Shown piece by piece: positions 23,521 through 34,300 of a stretch of DNA of 64,000 nucleotides; position 1 is the stretch's first letter, and the number at the start of each line of letters is the position of its first letter. The translations under genes were made by a program, and so were the position numbers. The notes under the pieces are model-generated. The model was given only the letters and a program-made list of their open reading frames with translations. It was not told the origin of the DNA and searched no databases. This DNA is from Crossaster papposus (taxonomy: Eukaryota; Echinodermata; Asteroidea; Velatida; Solasteridae). The stretch is taken from positions 1,736,001 through 1,800,000 of the forward strand of contig JBAIAA010000352.1 in the NCBI GenBank assembly GCA_037893245.1. Reading direction: 5' to 3'.

Positions 23521-25021
23521 AATTCAAAACAAGTTACAAGTGTGGTGTGGATTGCTCTTCGAAAACCTTAGAATTCAGAGCAGTCGTTTCTACTGTATTG
23601 TCGCTTGTTAGTCTTCTGCTCTTCCAAAACCATTTTAAACTACTGTAATACATAAATTTGTCTGTTAATTTCTTTGCACTTGCGGTTGTTCTGTGAATTT
23701 GCGACACAGACGTATGCGTCCAAACCAGATGGCAACAACATCATCATTTGGACGGTTGACTGCACACTGCACAGAGAGTGTAGAACAGCATTCGCATGTC
23801 AGTGGTTCCAGTTGATCAGTGAAGAGATACTTTATAGTACATGTATACACAGGGCATCAAAGGGAATTGTCATCACATACTAATATCCCAATTATCACCT
23901 ATAGCATGTACAGTAGCTGTACAACAGATAATCCCAAGACAGATCAAAGCACACTCTTTGGCACAGTTTAAACTTGCACAATTGGAGGAGGGATGAGGTC
24001 TAGAAATGAAGACACTGAATTGGTTACAAAACAGAGGATAGCAGGTTGTACCAGTAGCTAACCGAATGAAGACACAATCACATGTGTTGATGTGATTATT
24101 GCCTCTCTGAGCGTGGACCCCCTGTCCAGAGACTAGAGACAGCTTATTGGTAGTTCTCGTCGAAGCATGAAGGTCCTGTTCTAAAGCGTGACGGAGCTGA
24201 ACAAAGGGGCGTCCCAAGCAGTGTGGTCAAAAACCCATTCATCTATTATGAGCCTTGTAGATGTTTTGCCTTCAGAGTTCAGACCCCACACCTTTTTGTA
24301 CCACACAGCACTGTTTATCCACAACCTATGGATTTGAATAAACAACTGATTAATTCAGACCAACTTCACACTAGTATTGATCAACCTGCATGCTTGCCAA
24401 TCGCAAAGAAAGGGCAAACCTTGGACAGCAAATGGACCATAACCTTTGCATTCCAAAAGTGTAATAAGGATACTTTGATAATTGTGTTAGCAACGCAAAA
24501 CAAACTCATTCCCTGTTGATAAGAGGTTAGATTTTGAATCAACAAAACTACACCTTGGATCACAGAGAAAGGAGGGTAGTTCAGAAAAAAATAAATGTTA
24601 ACCCAAGTTGAAGGCGATTGTTGTTCACCCACCTCCTACAATTCCAGAGAGTTTGTGTTTACCTAGTGTTGATGAGTAGGGTGTTAGAAATAATCCTTGA
24701 AAACAAATGCTAGGTCTAGCTTAAATGAATCTCAAGATATGGCCCATTACAGATCGTATACAAAACTGGCTTTGTCAATAAAGAAGGTCTTAATTGTTTC
24801 TGTCTTATTTACAAGACAGAAACTCCCATGAACAAGCTACTTTGTACATGTATGTATTCCATCAGTAATAAGCCATAAATATCTTGAAATCCAATTAAGC
24901 TACATGAAGACCTAAAATAAATTCAGGATTATTTCTAAACGCCCTACTCGTCAACTGAAATTCTCCAGTAGGAGGTGAGTGAACAATCACCTTAAACTTG
25001 GGTTAACTGGGGTTTTTTGCT
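23521..25021. other. 5' side of the GAS2-like exon; no gene seen
   Basis: Should hold 5' UTR and/or intron of the minus-strand gene; I cannot place a transcription start or a convincing acceptor. GGGTGTTAGAAATAATCCTT (24680) and GGATTATTTCTAAACGCCCT (24927) are inverted and bound a ~265-bp foldback. Confidence 0.5.
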
Positions 25022-25025
25022 TTAA

Positions 25026-25411
25026 AGGGATCGTATACGTTTGGTAATTACTCCAAAAATTAATGGCAATAAAAACTTACTTGGTAAGTCTTTAGAGCAG
25101 CTTTGGATAGTATAATGCATTTTTAGAAACTTTTCACTTTGAAGTACCGCGGTTATGGAAAAAGATATCACTTTTTATCCCCCAAAATTTGAATCTGAGA
25201 AGCGTTACTGCAGTGACGTTTCTCAGAGTGTGTATTCCAATGTAGATTATTCTTCCTGCGTGGACAAAACTGTTCCAGAATTTCGACAATATCTCAAAAT
25301 CGCTACCACCTTTTGAAATGAAATTTGTACAGGTTAGTTTTATGGTATATCTATAACTATATAGGATTGAAACAAACAGTGGGTTCCAATTACCAAACGT
25401 ATTCGATCCCT
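25026..25411. mobile_element. MITE-2 copy (TTAA target, AGGGATCGTATACG ends)
   Basis: TTAA at 25022-25025 and 25412-25415. Ends AGGGATCGTATACGTTTGGT and ACCAAACGTATTCGATCCCT. Inner inverted motif GAGAAGCGTTACTGCAGTGA. TTAA target and short terminal repeats are piggyBac-like. Confidence 0.9.
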
Positions 25412-25514
25412 TTAACCACCCTGTATTTTTGTGCCAACACTTGTTCTCGAGGTAAAATCATGAAGTGTACTAGTACATTGTATATTTGAGTTCCAGAAAG
25501 ACCTCTTTGTAACC

Positions 25515-25922
25515 TTAACCCTAACCACCCTGAGTCCATCAAAATCCATTTCCTGTTTTGGAGGATTTTAGCGGATTCAGGATACCTCCATATTGAACAA
25601 CTGGAGGAGTATGATGGATTGAGGATTTTAAGCCTAGCGTTACTGCAGGAGTTTGATGGATTCAAGATATAGAAATTTAGGTGATGGACTGTGATGGACT
25701 CTATGGAGAAACACACTGCAATATTTTGTATGCCACCTTGGTATCCTGAATCCGTCACAGTCCATCAAACTTTTGCTGGTGGATTATGATGGACTCAGGA
25801 TATCTCCAGAATGCATACTGGTGGAGTCTGATGGACACCAGCAGTTTTTGCAAACCAAAATTGGTGGACTGTGGCGGAATCAGGATACTTTCTAGTAAAA
25901 GCCGTGAGGGAGTTAGGGTTAA
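25515..25922. mobile_element. MITE-5 copy 2, inverted relative to copy 1
   Basis: TTAA-CCCTAAC at the left and GTTAGGG-TTAA at the right, with intact TTAA duplication (25515-25518, 25919-25922). CCCT-type ends with a TTAA target recall piggyBac. Very similar by eye to 15905-16324. Confidence 0.9.
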
Positions 25923-28589
25923 AGAAATCTTTCAGTGATGGCACTCACTTTCGGTGATGTCACCCAGCCGGTATTTAGTGATCGGATCCTAAATGGATTG
26001 AGCTTTCCTGAGTCTAGGGAAGAGCCCTTCCTTTACAGTCAGGGGACCACTCCCTGATGACTACATGTAGGAGCCACCCTAGGCCCGAACCCCTAAACTC
26101 CATGTGTTTAAAGTAATCCAAAGACTGTGAATCACGAAGAAGAGCTTTATGAACTTGGTAATGATCAGGGGGATCTATGTACATGTAGCTTTTTATTTAT
26201 TTTTTTTTTTTTTTGGGGGGGGGGGTGTTGTACCATTCACCTACCAAACTTAACTCCAGGAAACTTGGACAAAAATCTAATTTCAAATAACCCTAAGTAA
26301 TTTCTAAACTAAATATTTATTTAATTTACATGTTTATTCATTTTACCAGGACAGCCCAATCAGTTGTCTAAGGACTTTTCTCCGTGGTGGTGGTCCTAGA
26401 TTTAAAACACTCAAACAATTAACTTTTGTCTTATTATTTTATTGAAAATAAATTAGGGAAAACAAATTGATGTGGCAGCAAACAAACTACAAAGATGCCC
26501 AAAAGATCAAGAAACTAAATCATTTTTGTTATTTGGCCTAAGAACTGAACATTTATAACCCATGCCCTAACTGTCCCAAATCTTCAAATATCAACACAAT
26601 TATTCACACACCCATCAGAGTTAATAATAACTATAGTTTAGGACTGTAAATGAATTTGACACAGGGCTTTCAAACGTCTAGACTCAGCAATGACAAGGCA
26701 ATATCTATCGTCATACACATATAACTTAGAGTTCCTAGGTTGGACTTTGGACCATTTGATTTGGGGTAACAATTTTGTAATTTTTGTAATCGCGATTATT
26801 GGGCACTCCTGTATTAATGCAGCACCTTACCAAGCATGACAAACGTGCACACAACACGGTACATAGGGTGTCACTTCCTAGTTCCTACTAAATTGAAGTT
26901 TATCAAACCACCATTACATGTATTCCTAATCTCAATAGGAAGGATGTACTTTACACACAGACAGATTGCACATTCTGATATGACCTCAAACTTGGCCAAA
27001 ACAAATTCAAAATGTTACAGCATTGGACCTGAAATTTGACACCGTGTGCCGCACGTACAGAGAGATAGATCTTTTGTAGTTAAATCTTGTTTTAACTTTA
27101 CGAACAAATCATAAATTTGTAAACACTATTGTTTTGTTAATATAGGAGGACGCAAATTTTGGGCCACTACATTTTGGGCCACTACCTTTTGGGCCACTAC
27201 TTTTGTACATGTCGGCTACATCATACGAAACGCGGTGATGAACTGATGTACACGGGCAGTTACGGGTCGTACAAAGTCTAGTTACCTTTCTCATTCTCGG
27301 CCATCCAATCCATGATGCGATGATACAACTCCAACTGACAAGTCGTCTTAAGACTCTTATCGCCTGGGCGCGGGCCTCTGGTCAGATGGTCAGATTTCTC
27401 GGCATTCCTAAACCCATATTCTCCGTCACATACATACTGGCCTTCCCGACCACTGATTACATGATGGAAACCGTTGTTTCGAGACTTGGTTTACAAAGTT
27501 GAACAACATAAATCCGCTATGCACAGCTGGCCTGCGCGATTTCACTTTGCACTGATTTAGCCGGCTGCATGCTGCTGCGGCATCGCGAATCATGTGTGTG
27601 GCTGTGGGTGATAAATTTCGATACTGGACTCGACTAGACTAGGGAGGGCGCTAAACTAAAATCGGGCACGAAGTCGAAGGCTGCGGCTTGAAATTACTCA
27701 CAACTTGACGGAACTGCTGCAGCATCTCATAGACCCGTGTGCACTCGTGCGTAATTTGGACACGGCAAGTCTACTACACAGACAAATCATTTTAAAATAA
27801 ATAAAGAGGTACAAAAACTAAATAAAAATGCTAAAGAAATTGAGCATGGTTAACGTTCTAAACGAGTGAAAAAAAAGTGACTGTGTGATCCAGCTTGTTC
27901 ACTAATAATGCACTAAGGGAGCACGGGGAAAGATCTTAGGCAGACAACAATTCTTGTAATTTTTTGCCCCCTATTTCTTCATGTTTCGTCGGTTTCTTCT
28001 CTTCATCGGAGCCTCAAAAATTGTCGTAGATCTTAGTATTGCAATGCACACTAATTGTTTTGTTAATCTGCACAAACCGCCCCCCCCCCCCCCCCCCCCG
28101 TTCCCCAAAGGAAATTAGAAGAGTTTATCTTCTTAAGCGGGTATCTCAAACGGCTTGGAGAATAGGCAGTTAGGCTATCGTTCCTGATCTAAATCAAACC
28201 GAGGGCCTGGTGGGGATGGGGCTGATTTCACTGAGCTGTATGGCAGTTGATTTATTGGTCCACAGCTCTCACTTGGTCCACAGCTTCAGGAGTGACTGTC
28301 TTTGGATGGACATGTTTGATAGAGTTTTCTCCTTGAAGCCAGCAGATTATTACCCCCCGGCCCCACAAAGTCGTATCGGAACTGAAAGATGAGGATATAA
28401 GCTTCAATTTAATAGGTTTTTTGAAACACCTTGGAAAGTTGTGAGTATATCTTCTCTGATTTTGTAAATTAGGGCTATTATTTTGTCGTCGAATTAGTAT
28501 TGATTATTAGTTGTTAGCTGCAGCCTAAACTAAATTAAACTTTCTTTGGATAGAGGGCGCGCTATACAACTAATGGTCATTGTTATTGG
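25923..28589. other. Intergenic or 5' region; possible short exons on the minus strand
   Basis: T-run/G-run at 26187-26225 and a C-run at 28080-28099. On the minus strand 27313-27286 reads MDWMAENEK before GGTAACT, and 27702 is followed by GTGAGT. The 27500-27760 stretch is less AT-rich, compatible with a promoter-proximal zone, but nothing connects these to the GAS2-like exon. Confidence 0.35.
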
Positions 28590-28830
28590 GCCTTTTCGAT
28601 TCTCTGGATTCGTTACGTCGTCGGCTTAAAATGATTTTAGGCTCTCAACTGCGAGAACCCCAGCCACATTCTGATTCATTTTGTGCTTTTAGAAACATTC
28701 AATCTGTTGATATGAACCCCAAAGTTCGGATATTCCTATTTGCTTCCATTTCTAGTTGCTTCCATTTCTCAGTGATTCGGAAATCGGAGGCGAAGCCGAA
28801 CCGAAGACGAAGCAAAGGTTTCAAAAACCC
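28590..28830. mobile_element. MITE-6 relative
   Basis: GCCTTTTCGATTCTCTGGAT with TTACGTCGTCGGCTT at the left; GAAGCCGAACCGAAGACGAA and GGTTTCAAAAACCC at the right. More diverged than 7490-7724. Confidence 0.55.
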
Positions 28831-28876
28831 ATGGTCACCGTGCACCACCAATAACCGCTTTTGCGGCAAAACACTA

Positions 28877-29072
28877 GAGGCCAATTTCATAGAGCTGTTA
28901 AGCACAAACATTTGCTAAGCACCAACAAGTCTCGCTCATAAATAACGGGTTGCCAGCAAAAACTCCAGGTGCATTTCATTTCTTATAAGTAAGAAACAAC
29001 ATATGTTGCCTAAAAATTTGGTTTTCATGCTAAGCAAATATTTCTGCTTAACAGCTCTATGAAATTGGCCCC
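28877..29072. mobile_element. MITE-3 copy
   Basis: GAGGCCAATTTCATAGAGCT, TTAAGCACAAACATTTGCTA at the left; GCTTAACAGCTCTATGAAAT-TGGCCCC at the right. Confidence 0.85.
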
Positions 29073-29160
29073 TGTTCTGCAGCTGTTCCGGGTAATACAG
29101 GTGACACTTTACCCGATCTATGTTGTATAAAATGGTAACCAGTTGACCAACAGATGAGTG

Positions 29161-29603
29161 CAGGGGTGCGTTCCACTCACGCGAACGTTGCCAACGTTGG
29201 CCAACGTTAGCGTTGTTCGCGTGAGTGGAACGCAATGTGCGCCAATTATGTTGGCGAACGTTAGCGAAAACGGCGAACGACATTCCGAGCTGTTCGCTGT
29301 TGGCCAGTGACGTATTTTAAAGATGGCGAAGAGGTGAGCAGACGGCAGGGTTCTTTTCACGGTTTTGATTTACGTTTCATACTTTTCGTTATAAACGGTG
29401 GGTTGTTTTGAGCAGTCACAGGGATCTTTTAAAGAGAAATAATGAGTTGGACAAAAAGCAGCCAACCCAACAATCTCACTGTCACTGGGTACCGCCATTT
29501 TGAAAACGTACTTTTTAAAATATCGTTCCACTTCAACTAACGCCAACTCAAAACGTAGGCGAACGTTCGCGCAAACAGTTCGCGTAAGTGGAACGCAGCC
29601 CTG
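29161..29603. mobile_element. CAGGG-ended inverted-repeat element, 443 bp (hAT-like ends)
   Basis: CAGGGGTGCGTTCCACTCAC at the left and GTAAGTGGAACGCAGCCCTG at the right, with GCGAACG just inside. No matching 8-base flank was found, so the hAT assignment rests on the ends only. Rich in AACGTTGGCC palindromes. Confidence 0.7.
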
Positions 29604-31193
29604 CTCTCTTATCAAAATACTGGTTAAAATAACTCAAAGTAGTGGCGATAAAAAAAAAAATGGGGGTGTGTTTTTTGTAATCAAGAAGGTATAGTCGTAG
29701 ATAACAATGGTAATGGTCGCGACCTTTTCTAATTTCGAAGATGACTTATTAGGATTGATGAACCAATTTATGCTGCCACCCCTTATGAAACTGAAGGTTG
29801 ATTCATTGTTTACCAAGATACGCTTGAATCGTACGGTGTCGGTGTCCAGCCGGAAGTTGATGTCAACCTGACGAAATTAAAATTGCGAAAAAAACCAAAA
29901 CCTGTAGGCACCCGTGAGTTTTAATATAAACAAAAAACCAACGTGAATTGATTGACTTCTCAAGTTGTGCGCGGATATTAGATTCTGAAACTGGGAGCTA
30001 TATAGCTCTCGTTTTTATTTAGGTTTGCATCGGTCGAACGAGCGATCCAATTTAAAATTAGGACTGAGAAAAAAGAAGAAAACTCGTAAAGGCCTAAAAC
30101 TGCATATGCCGGCCAAACCACGACTTGTATGTCCCCTTAGATATAAACTAGTTGCTCTATGTAAACTCAAAGAGAAAACAAGACAACATCCATGCATCAG
30201 TGTTTTTTTTGGGGGAAGTTACGGTTAGAAATTATTCTGCCAACAAATCTAACATGATGGAAAGTAACACATGCACACAGGCGGGGCCACATTACGCATC
30301 CAATCCTGAACATGAAATGTATTCAACAAGGACTGGATTAACTCTATGAGTTACCACCAACAACCATTGTTAGAACTCTTCTTTCAGTTTCAGAGAGTGC
30401 ACATGCACCTATAGTGAATGCCATATTTTGTCTGTTGCCAAGGCAATTGGCTCAATACAAAAATTACTCAACCGTGTCCATGTGCATTTGCATTGACGTT
30501 TTAGTCGACTATTCCTCCATGGTCTAAATAATAAATGGAGCCATTTATTATATATCTTCATGATTATAACAACAGTTTAACCTTAGATATTAATATATTT
30601 CCAGTTTTTGTGTGTATTGTTGTACTAGTACTATTAAGCACCTGCAAAAAGAGTACACAGGAACTTGTGTTATTATCTTTACAGTAAATATATGTAATTA
30701 ATAAAAACAAATGTAATGGACTAGTTGCGTATACGTAACCAAAAGTGGCCCTTTTTTATTGGATTTACCCGCTATAATGTTAATTTTCGTCAGTTTTTAA
30801 ACTTAAAGTGCTACCTTCAATACAATATCTATATACTGTATCTAGCAACCGTGACGCAACTGTAAGCTATTTTGTATAACTATTTTGTATAACAAACGAC
30901 AGGTCGTTTCACATGATGCACCAACTCATAACCAACCATTGTTACTCGCTGACAATGTACGTGACTTCACTAGGCTAGTCATCGTTGTCTGGTACCTAGA
31001 CGTTCACATAATAAAGTAAACGCCAGCCTGGCGACATTTTCACGCTCTACCTAACGCTTTAATCTAGTACCCACCACTTCATTATAAACCACAGTTTTAT
31101 TTGCGGTCGGATCTTCTGAACCCATCCCCATGGTGATCACTCTGCATTAGAAAGCGAAAACAGTAATCGCGGGATAAATAAAACAAACCATCT
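29604..31193. other. Upstream region of the nAChR alpha-type gene
   Basis: No coding stretch seen. TTTATTTAGG (30014) and TATAACAGTT-type words occur, but no TATA box can be placed with confidence relative to the start codon. Confidence 0.4.
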
Positions 31194-31253
31194 ATGGACG
31201 AGGACAAATCAGACGGGAATATACTCGATATATTTTTGTTTAAAGTCAAGTAG
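31194..31253 (+). promoter_or_regulatory. Candidate upstream ORF in the 5' leader of the nAChR alpha-type gene
   Basis: ATG GAC GAG ... AAG TAG encodes 19 residues and ends 62 bases before the main ATG, in another frame. If the transcript starts upstream of it, it could damp translation. The transcription start is unknown, so this is tentative. Confidence 0.3.
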
Positions 31254-31315
31254 TGTGAGAAAGTAGAAAATACCGAGCTGTTTCTACGAGGTTTGTTTCA
31301 TCAAAGGCAACCAGC

Positions 31316-31382
31316 ATGATGGCGTGTCGCACGAGGATATACGCCTTGTTTCTTCTGGCGTTATGCTGCTCCTTTCCCACTG
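31316..31382 (+). CDS. nAChR alpha-type gene, exon 1 (signal peptide)
   Basis: Encodes MMACRTRIYALFLLALCCSF-PT plus one base, then a GTAAGC donor (phase 1). Two tandem ATGs; either gives a good signal peptide. The hydrophobic core YALFLLALCC fits secretion. Intron 1 is 5.5 kb and repeat-rich. Confidence 0.85.
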
Positions 31383-34300
31383 GTAAGCCTTTCAGTCGAC
31401 AGTTTTTTGTTTAGTTCCCACCACAAGATCGACATGGTATCGATTAGTAAAATACGTTGTGTGCCTGGCAGAAGGGCATATGCGCGTATGCCCTTATGCG
31501 CGAACGCGTAATCACCAAAACGTCCCCAGCAAAAGGGCATATGCAAAACAACGGCCTATATTTTAAGGAAATTTAAACATTTCCTTTTGAACTTGACACA
31601 AATTCCCCTCAAAAAATTGTGATTCAGATGTGTGACAAATATAAAATGTGTACGGTTTATGACGCGTGCGAGAGAACATTGGATTCATAGTACATGTGTG
31701 GGAAAATTGGAGCCTTTTAACGCAATTTGTATGGAAGTGATTTTCGCGTCAGAACGCTCACGTGCCCTTCTGCCGGGCACCCGACGAATAGCCTATATCC
31801 TGAATAGTGGTTTGATCCGTGGACCTTGATAGGTGGGATTGATTATTATTATATATATATTTTTTTTTTTAATTTTTTTTTTTGGGGGGGGGGGGGGGGG
31901 GGTGTGGGTGTGGCTGTTTCGTTTGCAGTATTCTAAAAAAACTGCTGGATTAAATCATGGAGTTTATAATAGCTCCATGGTCAGATTGACACCTGAAATT
32001 TGCTCTACCCTTTCCGGGTAAAAAAGGACCCCTTTCTGGGTAACAAAAGACCCCTTCCTGGGTCCAAATGGTCGAGGTAAATTGGAAGTTTGGAGACCAA
32101 ATATAGATTCAGATTCTGGGTCGATCGGACCCAGTCTTTTTTTTTAGAGTATAGGTTGTTGAGACAATAAGGGGCAAATATATTTGAAAAAGGAATGCTG
32201 ATCCCAAATTGTTTGGGGAGTATTTTGTATTTCTCACAGGAGACAAGATCGTTGATAACACATTTTGCAAAGTCATATAGGCATAGTCTGTTTATAGTCC
32301 AGGAAAAATAAGTTTTGACCTCAAACAAATTGCAACAAATTGTTTTTCACCACAGTGCACTTCTAAAAGGTTCCTAGAATGACATACTAAAAATCTACAA
32401 AAATCCAAGTAGTGGAAATATGTCTAATTTGCATAAATCGTTAATCCCTGCCGCGTAATATGTTTATTCTCATATTTGGGTATATATTTTATTTTTATTT
32501 TTTGAAAAGTTTATTTTGGTGATTCTACTTACATATCCTTACTTGAATAACATTTGCTAAAGCATATAAGTGACTGAATAATTATGAGAACACAGTAATT
32601 ATCCAAAATGACAACTTTGTGACCCTATAAATGTGCGCACATTACACTGTCTTCAGATATCATCATGTAGTCAGTATTGGTGAGCTTTAAATTCACCAAG
32701 TTGCTTACTGGCACAGTTATCATATTAAAACCTTATGGAAAATCATAGGAACAATGATAACATTTTAACGTAGATATGATTATTGTAAGCAACAACAATC
32801 TTAAATTTGGGGGGTTTCCTTGAACTTGTTCAAGTCTCTCACCTTAGGCAACCCTTCACCTACTTGTTAGCCCAATTTAGGGACACATCATTTTTTCCAA
32901 GTTTTTGTTTGCTGGGCTAAATATCACAATGTTATCATTGTCCAAATGATTTTCCATAAGGTTTTAATAGGATAACTGTGCCAGTAAGCAACTTGGTGAA
33001 TTTGAAGCACTTCAATACTTACTACTTGATGATATCTGGAGACAAGGTAAATGCGTGCAAATGATAGGGTATAAATGTAGTAATTTTGGACCATTACTAT
33101 ATTTTCATAATTATTTAGTCACTTACATGCTTTAGAAAATGTTATTGAAGTAAGCATGTTTAAGTATAATCGCCAAAATAAACTTTTCAAAAAATAAAAA
33201 TAAAATATATACCCAAATATGGAAATATAAACATATTACACGGCAGGGATTAACGATTTATGCAAATTAGACATATTTGCACCACTTGGATTTTTGTAGA
33301 TTTTTAGTATGTCATTCTAGGGACCTTATAGAAGTGCAGTGTGGTGAAAAACAATTTGTTGCAATTTGTTTGAGGTCAACAAAACAAAATTATGTATTTT
33401 GCCTGGACTATTAAGTTTGACTCATAAACATAACGTGGCATACTTCAATGTTACACGCACGCGACGCCCGCATTTTTACAATGTTATTAAAAACAAATGT
33501 TAATAAAACTTGGATTGTGGTTATTTTTAAACCAATAAATGATTTAGAGTGCGGGCACAACATGAACGTAAAGCTGCACTATAGCTTTTCAACAACAACA
33601 ATTTTGGGAATTTAAGAGGGAGGATACACCATTTGTAGATATCAAAAATTTTACTACCGAATTATTTGGAAATTTCTTACTAATTTGAAAGTAAATAATG
33701 ATTCTAGGCATCCAGCATAAATGATCGCGCTAGATATCCTGTGATTGTTCGGACAAATTTAATTCTATCCCTAAAAATTGCGATCGCTGGACGGCGTTCG
33801 CGCCCCCACCCCCCCCCCCCCCCCCCCCCCCCCCCAAACAAAAAAAAGGGGGGGGGGGGGAGAAGAACAAACTGCCGACGCCGGTTGAAAACGAACGCCG
33901 TTTTTTTTTGCTTATTTCTCGGCATCCATGATTTTGTAACATTTTGGACAGGTCGGTTAAACAATATTTACTATTGGATACAACCCCCCCCCCTCCCCTA
34001 AATCCACCTATTTCTGATAATTCAGGCAATTACCAATAGTGCATCCTACCTTAAAGAGACAATACGATTTGAAACGAAACCAAACTCTGCTGCATGCAGC
34101 TCTTGGTGTATGGACTATGGAATAGCCTACAAGGCTAAGCTTTGGACCTGTGTTACAATCATGTCTTGGCTATCTCCTGGTCAAATTTGAGCTAAATCGG
34201 CAAGAACTTGGCTGTAAAATTATTGATTGAACTGCGCAACTTGAAAACCCAGTTTCCGAAATAGTTCATTCACAGCGTTAAAGGGATCGTATACGTTTGG

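Noticed and set aside
22540-23571. Several + strand open frames opposite the GAS2-like exon
   Set aside because: Shadows of GC-rich coding sequence; no homology.
29370-29615. 81-codon minus-strand frame
   Set aside because: Overlaps the CAGGG-ended MITE and its terminal repeat; composition-driven.
33704-34029. Pro/Gly-rich frames on both strands
   Set aside because: Caused by C-run/G-run inside a MITE copy.
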